Part shown: positions 36,862 through 46,035 of the stretch, piece after piece
How the letters are laid out: every line of letters starts with the position of its first letter
Position numbering within the stretch: position 1 is the first letter of the stretch
Origin: Thermodesulfobacteriota bacterium
GTDB taxonomy: Bacteria > Desulfobacterota > DSM-4660 > Desulfatiglandales > Desulfatiglandaceae
Reading direction: 5' to 3'
DNA length: 64,000 bases
Assembly: GCA_028278625.1 (NCBI GenBank)
Contig: JANQDY010000183.1
Coordinates: 18,235-82,234, forward strand
The notes under the pieces: model-generated
Database searches by the model: none
Told to the model about the DNA's origin: nothing
What the model saw: only the letters and a program-made list of their open reading frames with translations
Translations under genes and position numbers: made by a program

Positions 36862-37287
36862 ATGTATTCAAAAACCATTTCACTGAGATTTCCCAAAAAC
36901 ATCGTTGATGAGCCCATCGCTGCGACCCTCGTCAAAAAGTTCGATCTCTCTTTCAATATTCTCAAAGCGATCATCTATCCGCGAAAAGAAGGCTTCATGG
37001 TGCTTCAGCTGAGCGGCCACAAGAAGAACTATTCCAAGGGGGTCAGATACCTGAAAGACCTGGGCATCAAGGTGGAGAGGATCGGCGATGACATCAAACG
37101 CAATGAGGAAAAGTGCTACCAGTGCGGTGCCTGCACGGCGGTATGCCCCACCGGCGCTTTGAGTATCAGCAGGCCTGAAATGGAAGTTCTTTTCGATCAG
37201 GAAAAATGCAGTGCTTGTGAATGGTGCGTGGTCGCGTGCCCGGCACGCGCCATGGAGGTCAAATTCAACAAAGTCCTTCTCAGCTGA
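36862..37287 (+). CDS. NIL-domain 4Fe-4S ferredoxin
   Basis: A 141-residue protein with AAGGAG upstream. Residues about 1-75 form a NIL domain (found otherwise in methionine transporter ATPases). Residues about 90-135 hold two 4Fe-4S motifs: CYQCGACTAVCPTGALS and CSACEWCVVACPARAM. Such NIL-ferredoxins are linked in other anaerobes to homocysteine or sulfur-related synthesis. Here it precedes the tRNA thiolase gene mnmA. Confidence 0.9.
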   Translation: MYSKTISLRFPKNIVDEPIAATLVKKFDLSFNILKAIIYPRKEGFMVLQLSGHKKNYSKGVRYLKDLGIKVERIGDDIKRNEEKCYQCGACTAVCPTGALSISRPEMEVLFDQEKCSACEWCVVACPARAMEVKFNKVLLS

Positions 37288-37309
37288 ATTGCGGAGTGCG
37301 GATTGCGGC

Positions 37310-38401
37310 ATGGGGCATCCATCTGATCCCGCGAGCAGTTCCAAACCCCTTAAAATTCTTGTTGCGCTGAGCGGAGGGGTTGACAGCGCAACGGCTGCCG
37401 CCCTTCTTCTAGGGGCCGGACATGAGGTTTCCGGACTCCACCTGATTCTTCCGTCTCCTGAGAAGATTTCCCGAAAACGGATCCAAAAAGCCAAGAAAAT
37501 CGCGCGGCATCTTCGGATTCCCCTCGACATCCTGGATTTGTCGCGCCGGTTTGAAAAAGAACTGATTGTTCCTTTTGTGGATGCCTATTTGAGGGGACTC
37601 ACCCCCAATCCATGCGTCCGCTGCAACCCGCTCATCAAGTTCCAAGAGATGTACCGCCACCTGAAGTCCCGTGGGTTTGATTTTATGGCAACGGGTCATT
37701 ATGTTCGTTTGGGACGAACGGCTAAAAACCGTTCCGTTCTTCTCTTTAGAGGGAAAGACCGCCGGAAAGATCAGTCCTATTTTCTTCACCGCTTAAGCCA
37801 GCAACAGCTTTCAAAAACCGTTTTTCCCCTGGGCTCCATGACCAAAGATCAGACCCGCCGGGAAGCGCTAAGCTTCGGCATCCCCGGTCACGAAGACCCT
37901 GAGAGTCAGGAAATCTGCTTCATCCCCAATATGGATTACCGGGTGTTCATCGAAACACGAATAAAGGATTCCGCTTTTGAAAGGGGCCCCATTGTAAATC
38001 TGGACGGGGAGATACTGGGAGAACATGATGGCATTCACCGCTACACCATCGGTCAGCGGCATGGGTTGGGCATTGCCGCGCCAAGGCCCCTCTATGTCAG
38101 AGCCCTAGAACCTGAAGGGAACCGCGTGATCGTCGCACACAGGGAAGACCTGTTTTCCAAAGAGGTACGGGCTGCCGATTTTCACTGGATCGGCGAGCCA
38201 AAAGAGGGGCATCGGCAACCTTTGAGCGCCCAGATCCGCTATCGGCACAAACCTGCTTCGGGACGTCTGGAAATGGGGTCCGGCGGCCGTGTCACTTTCT
38301 TTTTCGACCAGCCGCAGATGGCCGTAACGCCCGGGCAGGCCCTGGTCTGTTATGAGGAAGACCGGGTTCTGGGTGGAGGATGGATCCTTGGGAACATTTA
38401 A
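37310..38401 (+). CDS. mnmA: tRNA-specific 2-thiouridylase
   Basis: A 363-residue protein if started at ATG 37310; the frame runs upstream into the ferredoxin gene and the ribosome site is weak, so the start is approximate. PP-loop VALSGGVDSATAAALLLGAG, the first catalytic Cys in TPNPCVRCNP, ATGHYVRLG, and the second Cys in ESQEICFIPN are all present. It thiolates U34 of tRNA. The mtaB start lies within its last codons. Confidence 0.93.
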   Translation: MGHPSDPASSSKPLKILVALSGGVDSATAAALLLGAGHEVSGLHLILPSPEKISRKRIQKAKKIARHLRIPLDILDLSRRFEKELIVPFVDAYLRGLTPNPCVRCNPLIKFQEMYRHLKSRGFDFMATGHYVRLGRTAKNRSVLLFRGKDRRKDQSYFLHRLSQQQLSKTVFPLGSMTKDQTRREALSFGIPGHEDPESQEICFIPNMDYRVFIETRIKDSAFERGPIVNLDGEILGEHDGIHRYTIGQRHGLGIAAPRPLYVRALEPEGNRVIVAHREDLFSKEVRAADFHWIGEPKEGHRQPLSAQIRYRHKPASGRLEMGSGGRVTFFFDQPQMAVTPGQALVCYEEDRVLGGGWILGNI

Positions 38402-39698
38402 GGTTGTCACCCTTGGCTGCAAAGTGAACCAATATGAATCAGCCTGCTTTGAAGCATCCCTGAACCGCGCGGGCTGGCAGCGTGTCACCGACGGATTAAA
38501 AGCCGACGTCCTGGTGGTGAACACCTGCATTGTCACCCATAAGGCGGCGCACCAATCGCGGCAGGCCATCCGCAAGGCCATTCGAGAAAACCCGGAGGCC
38601 AAGGTTGCGGCGGTGGGTTGCTACGCCCAGCAGTTCCCGGAGGAGATTGCATCCATCAAGGGATTGGCACTGATCGCCAATAACCGCGCGAAAGCGGAAG
38701 TTCCCCGCCTTCTGTTGGAGCTCAAGAACGCTCCTGAAAAACGGGTACTGCTGCCGTCCTTTGAATCTGACACCCCCTTTGACGGGCTGACCACCAATCG
38801 GTTTCCGGGGAGGACCCGGGCCTATTTGAAAGTGCAGGACGGTTGCCGCTCTTTCTGCACCTATTGCATCGTCCCCTATGCCCGCGGACCTTATCGAAGC
38901 CTTTCATCTGACAACGTCCTTCGGGCGCTGGAAGGTTTTTCGGAACAGGGCTATCTGGAGGTGGTGCTGACCGGCATTCATCTGGGAAAATATGGTGTGG
39001 ATCTGCCGGGGGGAACGGACCTTAAAAGACTCCTTGAAATCATCGGCAAGGAAGGACTGCCCCTTCGGGTGCGACTCAGTTCACTGGAACCTCAGGAACT
39101 GGAATTTGAAATCATTCAGATGACCGCCTCGGAATCATGGCTCTGCCCCCATTTTCATATTCCCCTGCAAAGCGGGGACGACAGAATCCTTAAGAAGATG
39201 AACCGCAACTACAGTATAGGGGAATTTGTTAAGAAGATCGAAATCATCCATTCAGCCATCCCCACCGGCGCCATCGGTGTGGATATCATGGCCGGATTCC
39301 CTGGCGAAGACGGTAGGGCCCACAAAAACGCCCTTTCACTCTTAAAAGATCTTCCCGTCTCTTATCTTCATGTGTTTCCCTTCTCCCCCAGAAAGGGAAC
39401 TCCCGCATGGCACTACAGAGACCGGGTGCCCATCGATACCATCAAAGAACGGACCAGGGAGCTGAGAGCCCTTGGCCGGAAAAAGCGTCTGCGCTTCCAC
39501 GAAAGGTGCCTGGGTCAGAATTTTGAGGTCCTGGTTGAAGGAACCTATCCCCATGACAAATCCCTCATGACAGGCGCTTCTGAGAACTACCTCCCTTTCA
39601 TTTTTCCATTCGACGAACCGTTGGTTGGCCCCATGGTCTCCATGCGCGCGGAAAAAGTCCTTGAGAACAGGGTATTGGGGAAGATCCCATCCTTATGA
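38388..39698 (+). CDS. mtaB: tRNA t6A37 methylthiotransferase
   Basis: A 436-residue radical-SAM methylthiotransferase. TTG 38388 with GGAGG eight bases upstream places FKVVTLGCKVNQYES at the very N-terminus, as in the family; an ATG at 38352 has no good ribosome site. The UPF0004 cysteines (LGCKVN, NTCIVT, VGCYAQ), the radical-SAM motif GCRSFCTYCIVPYARG and a C-terminal TRAM region are visible. It overlaps mnmA by 14 bases, so two tRNA sulfur-modification genes are coupled. Confidence 0.92.
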   Translation: MGTFKVVTLGCKVNQYESACFEASLNRAGWQRVTDGLKADVLVVNTCIVTHKAAHQSRQAIRKAIRENPEAKVAAVGCYAQQFPEEIASIKGLALIANNRAKAEVPRLLLELKNAPEKRVLLPSFESDTPFDGLTTNRFPGRTRAYLKVQDGCRSFCTYCIVPYARGPYRSLSSDNVLRALEGFSEQGYLEVVLTGIHLGKYGVDLPGGTDLKRLLEIIGKEGLPLRVRLSSLEPQELEFEIIQMTASESWLCPHFHIPLQSGDDRILKKMNRNYSIGEFVKKIEIIHSAIPTGAIGVDIMAGFPGEDGRAHKNALSLLKDLPVSYLHVFPFSPRKGTPAWHYRDRVPIDTIKERTRELRALGRKKRLRFHERCLGQNFEVLVEGTYPHDKSLMTGASENYLPFIFPFDEPLVGPMVSMRAEKVLENRVLGKIPSL

Positions 39699-39741
39699 CC
39701 GTCCACATTTCTGGAATTTTTCCAGGAATCTGGACGGTTTT
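39699..39741 (+). terminator. Nested-hairpin terminator after mtaB
   Basis: CCGTCCA (39699-39705) pairs with TGGACGG (39731-39737), with an inner CTGGA/TCCAG stem, then TTTT. It begins directly after the stop codon. A near-copy lies at 48716-48759. Confidence 0.7.
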
Positions 39742-39867
39742 CCCACAGAAGCGCAGAGAGGTTCCCTGTTTCTCAGACAACCCTTCGTTCACGGGCAGTG
39801 TCACTTTGAACGCCCAGGGCACCTTTTCAACCGGTTTTCCCCGAAATTGAATCACATCGTTTCATCC

Positions 39868-39881
39868 GGCATGCATATTGC
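39868..39881 (+). promoter_or_regulatory. Sigma-54-type promoter of the chemoreceptor/binding-protein operon
   Basis: CGGCATG-CATA-TTGCTG has GG at -24 and GC at -12 with exactly ten bases between them, close to the TGGCACG-N4-TTGC consensus. It lies 83 bases before the 39964 start. The same element recurs at 48879-48892 before the paralogous binding protein. Confidence 0.7.
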
Positions 39882-39963
39882 TGTGTTTGGATTGCCACTG
39901 CATGCGTAGAGGCCCGGAAATCCATCATAAATCTACTGACAACAAATTAACGGAGGCCATTTT

Positions 39964-41571
39964 ATGGACAGCGGTACGGCGAAACAGTCACGTTTTGGTA
40001 TCTCCTTCAAGACGTCTTTGATCAGCGGTCTGACGGTTCTTATTCTGCTGGCGATCAGCAGTTTCATATTCCTTAAACTTGAATCAGGGCTGGTCACCTA
40101 CTTGATCGACGAACATGCCAACAGCGTGGAAACCAACATTGACACACAGGCCAAGAGCCAGAAAGCCGAACTCAAGGAAAGAATGAAGGTGAATGCCGAA
40201 ATATGCGGCGGAATCGCCTCCAATTTTCTCTACAATTTTGACGAAGAAGGGCTTGCCAACGCATTGGCCCCGTACATGAAACTGCCGGCCATTAGCGCCA
40301 TAAGGGTTTTGGACAATCAGGACAAACCATTTTTGGCCATTTGGAAAGCGCCGGAGATCCAAACCGGGAAGACCCTGCCTGAAAACCTGAAATTAAATGA
40401 GAACCTGGCATATAACGCGGATTCCATTTTCGAAAAAGAGAAAATCGGCCAGGTACGGATTTTCTTTACCGAGGCATTGCTCAACAAAGAGATTCAAAAG
40501 AGCAAATCAGCCGTCAAAGAGGAGATTGCCGCCTTCAAAGAAACCGGGGATGACAGTTTTCATAAAGCCCTTATGGGACAGATCGGGGTCACCCTGGGAG
40601 TGGTTTTGGCGCTGGTTGTAACAATCACCCTCTCTCTTCGCATGATTGCCATCAAACCGTTGAACCGCATCATCAAAGGCTTGCAGGAAGCTGCCGAACA
40701 GGTCTCCGCGGCCTCCAAAGAGGTTTCCTCCTTTAGTCAGGAGATGGCCGAGGGTGCATCTGAACAGGCGTCAGGCATCGAGGAGACCAGTGCAACCCTT
40801 GAAGAAATCTCCTCCATGACCCAGCGGAATGCGGAGAATGCGTCCCAGGTCAATGAGATCATGACTGGGGAAGCTTCCGAGAATGTCGCTCAAATCAAAA
40901 CACAAATGGATAGGATGAAAACCGCCATTGAATCTACCGTGACATCAGGGCAGGAAACCGCAAAGATCATCAAAACCATTGATGAGATCGCCTTTCAGAC
41001 CAATCTCCTGGCGTTAAACGCAGCGGTGGAGGCGGCCAGGGCCGGCGAGGCAGGCGCAGGTTTTGCGGTCGTGGCCGATGAAGTGCGAAATCTTGCCATG
41101 AGAGCCGCCGAAGCCGCAAAGACAACCAGTGAACTCATCGAGAATTCAAGTTCCAAAATTGAGGAAACCAGCCACCTGAACGCCAAAATGGCGGAACTGA
41201 TGGATCAGAACAGTACCACCGCTGAGAAAGTCACGGTGCTGGTGGGAGAAATCGCTTCAGCGTCCCAGGAGCAGGCCCAAGGCATCGAGCAAGTGAATTT
41301 GGCGGTTACGGAAATGGAAAAAGTCACACAAAGCACGGCTGCCGGTTCCGAACAATCCGCTTCCGCGTCCGAAGAGATGAGCGCCCAGTCCGAGGAAATG
41401 CAGGCCTTTGTGGCCAATCTGGCCGTTATTGTGGGCGGAAGGGGAAAGCATTTTACCAATAACGGGAACAGGCCTGTTTCACAAAATGGGCATTGGAATG
41501 TCACTGAAAGGGCAACTGAACAACCTGCCATCCCAGCGCCTGGAAGGTTGGAGCAAGGGGATCAGGGGTAA
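39964..41571 (+). CDS. Methyl-accepting chemotaxis protein
   Basis: A 535-residue chemoreceptor. There are membrane helices at about 17-38 and 205-230 with a periplasmic domain of about 165 residues between them. A short HAMP-like linker follows, then the cytoplasmic signalling hairpin with the conserved tip ([40 protein letters not shown]). No CheR-docking pentapeptide. It is followed by a periplasmic binding-protein gene 35 bases away, which may provide its ligand-bound partner. Driven by a sigma-54-type promoter. Confidence 0.93.
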   Translation: MDSGTAKQSRFGISFKTSLISGLTVLILLAISSFIFLKLESGLVTYLIDEHANSVETNIDTQAKSQKAELKERMKVNAEICGGIASNFLYNFDEEGLANALAPYMKLPAISAIRVLDNQDKPFLAIWKAPEIQTGKTLPENLKLNENLAYNADSIFEKEKIGQVRIFFTEALLNKEIQKSKSAVKEEIAAFKETGDDSFHKALMGQIGVTLGVVLALVVTITLSLRMIAIKPLNRIIKGLQEAAEQVSAASKEVSSFSQEMAEGASEQASGIEETSATLEEISSMTQRNAENASQVNEIMTGEASENVAQIKTQMDRMKTAIESTVTSGQETAKIIKTIDEIAFQTNLLALNAAVEAARAGEAGAGFAVVADEVRNLAMRAAEAAKTTSELIENSSSKIEETSHLNAKMAELMDQNSTTAEKVTVLVGEIASASQEQAQGIEQVNLAVTEMEKVTQSTAAGSEQSASASEEMSAQSEEMQAFVANLAVIVGGRGKHFTNNGNRPVSQNGHWNVTERATEQPAIPAPGRLEQGDQG

Positions 41572-41606
41572 TATCTGTCAACACTTGATTAAAGAAAGGA
41601 AAAAAG

Positions 41607-42374
41607 ATGATGAACGGAAATCGGAAGAATGGCTCAGAAAAAAGACGTCCCATGAGATTGGCTGCCGTGTTGGTCCTAACCATCACATCAATGATGTTCT
41701 TTGCTTTTCCGGCAGGAGCGGCAGATATAAAGGGGAGCATCGCAAAGCTGCCCGGGCTTTCAGAAAACAAAGACAAGGGACTTCTTGTGGATCTGGTAAA
41801 GGCCATGGCCAATACATCGGGTAAGGACATCGAAATCCAGGTGGTTCCCTTTAATAAGTCGATGCATGATCTGGTAGCGGGAAATGCGGATTTCCACCTC
41901 CCCCTCATCAAGGCTGACAATATCGACGAAGCAGATTTGGATTATTCCCACTCGAAGGAGACCCTTTTTCACGTGAATTTTGTGCTCTACACCAACAAGA
42001 ACAAACCTGTCGACAAAAACAACCTGAAAGATTACCGGATCGAAACCGATCTTGCCCATGTCAAGTATTTTGATTTTCCCATCAAGGGTTCCACCAGACT
42101 CGACAGCAGCCTCAAGAAGGTTAACGCGGGGAGGATCGATGGGTTCATCTTTGCGGATGTGAATGCGGACCCAATTGTCCAAAAGGAAGGGATGAAAAAT
42201 ATCAAAAGGGAACTGTACAAGGTTTTTGATGTCAAAATCATACTGCCCAAGGGAGAGAAAGGAAAGGAAACCGACGTTTTCCTGACGGAAACCATCGAAA
42301 AGATGCGGGCAGACGGCTCTTTTGACAAGATCATGAAACCTTTGGAAAAGCCTTATGACGATTGGCAACCCTGA
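41607..42374 (+). CDS. Periplasmic solute-binding protein, family 3 type (paralogue 1)
   Basis: A 255-residue exported protein. The N-terminus has a basic region then a signal sequence (RLAAVLVLTITSMMFFAFPA, cleavage at GAA-D). The mature part resembles family 3 polar-amino-acid binding proteins (LVDLVKAMANTSGKDIEIQV, DGFIFADVNADPI). It is co-transcribed with the chemoreceptor; no permease or ATPase of the matching type is adjacent, which favours a sensory role. Paralogue 2, also 255 codons, is at 48975. Confidence 0.85.
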   Translation: MMNGNRKNGSEKRRPMRLAAVLVLTITSMMFFAFPAGAADIKGSIAKLPGLSENKDKGLLVDLVKAMANTSGKDIEIQVVPFNKSMHDLVAGNADFHLPLIKADNIDEADLDYSHSKETLFHVNFVLYTNKNKPVDKNNLKDYRIETDLAHVKYFDFPIKGSTRLDSSLKKVNAGRIDGFIFADVNADPIVQKEGMKNIKRELYKVFDVKIILPKGEKGKETDVFLTETIEKMRADGSFDKIMKPLEKPYDDWQP

Positions 42375-42420
42375 TGGTAGGCCATCTTCCCAAGAAAGAT
42401 GTGGACGAGGATAGGGGAAC

Positions 42421-43158
42421 TCATACCCTCAAATAGCTTTTCAGGGTCTCTTCCGCCCCGGATTCGTCACAAGCGGTGCGAAAGACGACCCTTCCCTCTT
42501 CCAATACATGGTAATGATCCGTGATGACCCGGGTGGCGGACAGGTTCTGTTCAACCAACAAAATGCCGGTCTCTTCATTTTTGATGCCCTCGATCACGGT
42601 CATGAGCTTTTGAACCATCATCGGCGCCAGGCCTTCGGTGGGTTCGTCCAGCAAAAGCAGGGTGGGATCGGCAGCAATGGCGATGCCCATTTCAAGGGAT
42701 CTTTGGTGTCCATGGGAAATGTGCGAAGCTCTTTGATAAGCCGTATCCTCCAGGGATAGGCGATGGAGGATACGGTCCGTTTTCTCTTCCACCAGTCCAT
42801 AGCAATGGGCCTCTCTGAAGAACCTAAAAGCAATATGGGCCCTTGATTGCACGGCCAATCGGATGTTCTCCCGTACCGTCAAGTCGGAAAAGAGACTGAC
42901 AACCTGATAAGACCTTCCGATGCCCAAACGGGATCGTTCATGGACTTTGAGATCCGTAATGTCTCTCTTTCTGAAGATCACCTGCCCTTCCGAAGGCGGC
43001 AAAACACCCGCGATCACATTGAAAAGGGTTGTTTTTCCGGCGCCATTGGGACCGATCAGCGCATGCACCGTATTTTGCGCCACACGGATGGAAACGTGAT
43101 CCACGGCGTATAATGCTCCGAATTTCTTTGTTAAATTAACCGTTTCAAGCAGACACAC
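42421..43158 (-). CDS. livG: Branched-chain-type ABC transporter ATPase
   Basis: A 245-residue ATPase from a GTG start at 43158. Walker A GPNGAGKTT, Walker B TLLLLDEPTEGLAP and a variant signature ISHGHQRSLEMGIA (normally LSxGxQR) are seen. It energises the LivHM-type permease encoded upstream. It is the only ATPase of the cluster although Liv systems usually have two (LivG and LivF), so it may act as a homodimer. Confidence 0.88.
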   Translation of the reverse strand: MCLLETVNLTKKFGALYAVDHVSIRVAQNTVHALIGPNGAGKTTLFNVIAGVLPPSEGQVIFRKRDITDLKVHERSRLGIGRSYQVVSLFSDLTVRENIRLAVQSRAHIAFRFFREAHCYGLVEEKTDRILHRLSLEDTAYQRASHISHGHQRSLEMGIAIAADPTLLLLDEPTEGLAPMMVQKLMTVIEGIKNEETGILLVEQNLSATRVITDHYHVLEEGRVVFRTACDESGAEETLKSYLRV

Positions 43159-43202
43159 GCAACAGATCCCCGATTCTTGAGAATAAGGACAAACGGTATT
43201 GT

Positions 43203-44030
43203 TTAGGACGATTCTTTTTTATCCCATCCATGCCGGGTTATCCGTTTGCCGGTTCCCGGATCGGAACCGTAGTAGTTCTCTCCCCAGGTGATGTGAAGAT
43301 TAACACCGCGTTCCTTTTCCCGTTCCTTGATCAATGCCTTCTTTCGGTCCGGCTCGGTGGCGTTGGCGGTATGAATCACGCCGGAGACCACTTCCGAAAA
43401 CATGAAATAGGGCATGCCCACGCCGATTTCACCGTCCTTCCATCTGCAGGAGAATCGCGTACCGGAACAGAGCAGTGAAAGGTTGATCTCATTGGCGACG
43501 TAAGGTTGGGCCGCAAGCTCACAGCAGACACCCTGGTTACCACAGGATCGAATTCCTTTTGCCGGGCCGAAATGGTAGGTGTATCCTTGCAGAATTCTCA
43601 TGCCGTTATAGGCGTCGGTGATAATGATGACCACATCGGGCGGCTCATCGAAGCTTTCAAGGGGCGCTACCATAACGCCGAAGACCGGCACCGGAAGAAA
43701 CGCCATGGAACCGGCGACACACTTGGCTACCGCCTTGGTTTCGTAGAGGCCCAATTCAAAATACCGGCCCCCGGAGCGAAAATGATCGTCCATCGCCATC
43801 ATGCGGAAGGTCCGCCTGGCACCGGGGCATTTGAAGTTCTCTTCATTGGCTTTGAGCGCCGTGCCGGCTGCCGCGATCTTAACCAGCTTGCAAAAACTGA
43901 ACATATTTATTGCGGACCTGACGTGGCTCTTTTCCCAGGCGATTTCATCCTCCAAGAATTTCACGCCCACGATCCGCCGTTTTAAATTCAGTGCGCAGGC
44001 CAGTTGGTCTATCTGGTTGATCATGGCCAT
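43203..44030 (-). CDS. DUF169 family protein inside the Liv-type operon
   Basis: A 275-residue protein; ATG 44030 with GGGGAG ten bases upstream is preferred over TTG 44039. The sequence resembles DUF169 (COG2043), with Cys-rich conserved spots (SFCKLVKIA, FKCPGARR, SCGNQGVCCELAA). The family has no established function; conserved cysteines suggest metal or cluster binding. It sits between the permease and ATPase genes of the transporter. Confidence 0.82.
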   Translation of the reverse strand: MAMINQIDQLACALNLKRRIVGVKFLEDEIAWEKSHVRSAINMFSFCKLVKIAAAGTALKANEENFKCPGARRTFRMMAMDDHFRSGGRYFELGLYETKAVAKCVAGSMAFLPVPVFGVMVAPLESFDEPPDVVIIITDAYNGMRILQGYTYHFGPAKGIRSCGNQGVCCELAAQPYVANEINLSLLCSGTRFSCRWKDGEIGVGMPYFMFSEVVSGVIHTANATEPDRKKALIKEREKERGVNLHITWGENYYGSDPGTGKRITRHGWDKKESS

Positions 44031-44076
44031 TTTGGACAAACTCCCCCTCTTGATTTCATTGAAACGCCATTTTACG

Positions 44077-45060
44077 TTAACCCAAGCGTTCAGAACTCCC
44101 TTGTCGGTACCGACCCCTCATGTTCTCGATGATGCCCCAGAGCCCGTTTTGCGCAAAGAGCACGAAGCAAACAAAAACGGTTCCCAAAAGAAAGGGCCAC
44201 CGCTGCCAGTAATTGGCGGCGAGATCCGAGGTCACGGTGACCAGCACCGCCCCAAGGATGGGCCCGAACAGTGTTCCCACACCTCCCACAATCTCCATCA
44301 TGATGACCTGGGCTGAAACGGCAAAAGAGACGTTGGTAATATCAACGAAATTCATGAACATGGCATGAAGGGTCCCCGCCAGTCCCATGAAAAGCCCCCC
44401 CAGCACAAATGCAATGACCTTGAAGGTTCGGGGTCTGTAACCGATGGCCTCCAATCTGGATTCATTCTCCCTCAGCCCTTGGAGTATCTTTCCAAAAGGG
44501 GAACGGGTGATTTTGCGAATCAGAAAGAGAGAAAGGACAAAAAAGAAAAAGGTCAGATAGTAAAAACCGGTCTCCGTCAGAGGGATATGGATCACACCGG
44601 GGATCTCGAGGTCAGGTCTCGGTATCCCCGAAAGCCCGTCCCGGCCGCCCGTGAGGGTCTGCCATTCATCGGCCACGAAATAGATGAGTTCATTGAATGC
44701 GAACGTCAAAAGAAAACAGTATGTTCCCTTGCGGACCGTGCTCAAATAGCCGATGATGGCGGCCAATATCCCCGTTCCCGCAAGAGAGGCCCCCATGGTG
44801 ACGAAAATGTTGGTCTCATGATGGTGGATCAGAATACCGGCAATATAGGCCGCTGTTCCGAAGAAGGATGCCTGGCAGAAGATCATGATGCCCGCATATC
44901 CCAAAAGGAGATCGAAGGCGACCGTCATGAGTGCGAAGATCAGCGCTTCGGTGGCCAGGGCCGTGTACGGCAGAAAAAGCGGCAATCCCCCAAGAATGAG
45001 GACCGTCACAATGAAATCAGCGTTATTCCGGCTGTCGTTTCTAAGTCTCGACCGATTCAA
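44077..45060 (-). CDS. livM: Branched-chain-type ABC transporter permease
   Basis: A 327-residue membrane protein with about nine helices. LLLGYAGIMIFCQASFFGTA, LGGLFMGLAGTLHAM and EIVGGVGTLFGPILGAVLV are typical of LivM. The frame starts at a TTG with GGTGG a few bases upstream; exact start uncertain. Follows livH by 71 bases. Confidence 0.92.
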   Translation of the reverse strand: MNRSRLRNDSRNNADFIVTVLILGGLPLFLPYTALATEALIFALMTVAFDLLLGYAGIMIFCQASFFGTAAYIAGILIHHHETNIFVTMGASLAGTGILAAIIGYLSTVRKGTYCFLLTFAFNELIYFVADEWQTLTGGRDGLSGIPRPDLEIPGVIHIPLTETGFYYLTFFFFVLSLFLIRKITRSPFGKILQGLRENESRLEAIGYRPRTFKVIAFVLGGLFMGLAGTLHAMFMNFVDITNVSFAVSAQVIMMEIVGGVGTLFGPILGAVLVTVTSDLAANYWQRWPFLLGTVFVCFVLFAQNGLWGIIENMRGRYRQGSSERLG

Positions 45061-45131
45061 CTCGTATCCACCAGGATGGGGGAAACCCTGTCATGTCAGA
45101 AAAAAACGTTCCCGCAACGATTTACGCCTCA

Positions 45132-45998
45132 TCAATCTCGGATTCCCAGAAGGCCCCTGGGCCTCATGAGCAGTACGGCGGCCATCACCAGGAATATGAC
45201 AATTACGGATGCCCGGGGAAGTATCAGTGCCGTCATGGACTGGGCGATGCCCACGGCCAGCCCCCCCAGCACGGCCCCCCAAAAACTCCCCAACCCTCCG
45301 AGAATAACCACCGCAAAACAGATACCCATGATGTTTTCTCCCATCATGAATTCCACGCCCCGCATGGGAGCGGACAGGCCCCCGCTCAGGGCCGCAATTC
45401 CCATGGCAACCCCGAAAACCAGGGAAAAGACCCTCTGAATGTTGATACCCAGGGCACTGGCCATTTCGGAATTTTCAGTACCCGCCCTGATGAAAGCACC
45501 ATAACGGGTCTTTTCCATGAAAAGCCACATGGCCATGATCACCAAAACCCCCGTGAAAAGAACGAAAATGCGATATTTTGGGAAGAAGATATCTCCAACG
45601 GGAAAAACCCCCGCCAGGATGTCGGGGGTTGCAAAGGACTTTCCCACCGGCCCGTAAACCATGATGATCAACTCTCTTCCCATGAGGGCGATACCAAAGG
45701 TCATCAACACCTGATAGACGATATTCGCTTTGTAAAGGCGTCTTAGAAGCGTCATTTCAAACAGGGCGCCCAAAACACCGATGACAATGGGCGCCACCAT
45801 CAACCCCAGAAAAAAGTCTCCGCTTGCTGACATCACCGTGTAGGCCAGATAGGCCCCCAGGGTGTAGAAAAGGCCGTGACAGAAGTTGATGATGTCCATC
45901 ATACCCCACACGATGGAAAGCCCCATGGACATCAGAACATAGATCATGCCGACCACCACACCATTGAAGATTTGAATGATAAAAAGCTGTATCGACAT
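45132..45998 (-). CDS. livH: Branched-chain-type ABC transporter permease
   Basis: A 288-residue membrane protein from ATG 45998. GMIYVLMSMGLSIVWGMMDI, the helix FCHGLFYTLGAYLAY and VVILGGLGSFWGAVLGGLAV are LivH hallmarks. Forms the permease pair with LivM. The substrate may be an amino acid, an aromatic acid or a short fatty acid, as in other Liv-type systems of this kind of organism. Confidence 0.93.
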   Translation of the reverse strand: MSIQLFIIQIFNGVVVGMIYVLMSMGLSIVWGMMDIINFCHGLFYTLGAYLAYTVMSASGDFFLGLMVAPIVIGVLGALFEMTLLRRLYKANIVYQVLMTFGIALMGRELIIMVYGPVGKSFATPDILAGVFPVGDIFFPKYRIFVLFTGVLVIMAMWLFMEKTRYGAFIRAGTENSEMASALGINIQRVFSLVFGVAMGIAALSGGLSAPMRGVEFMMGENIMGICFAVVILGGLGSFWGAVLGGLAVGIAQSMTALILPRASVIVIFLVMAAVLLMRPRGLLGIRD

Positions 45999-46035
45999 GA
46001 TTCTGTTTCCAGTGGTCAGTTGGAGAGGGGAGAGG

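Noticed and set aside
44365..45438. 357-codon plus-strand frame across livM and livH
   Set aside because: Antisense to two clearly recognised permeases; charged low-complexity translation.
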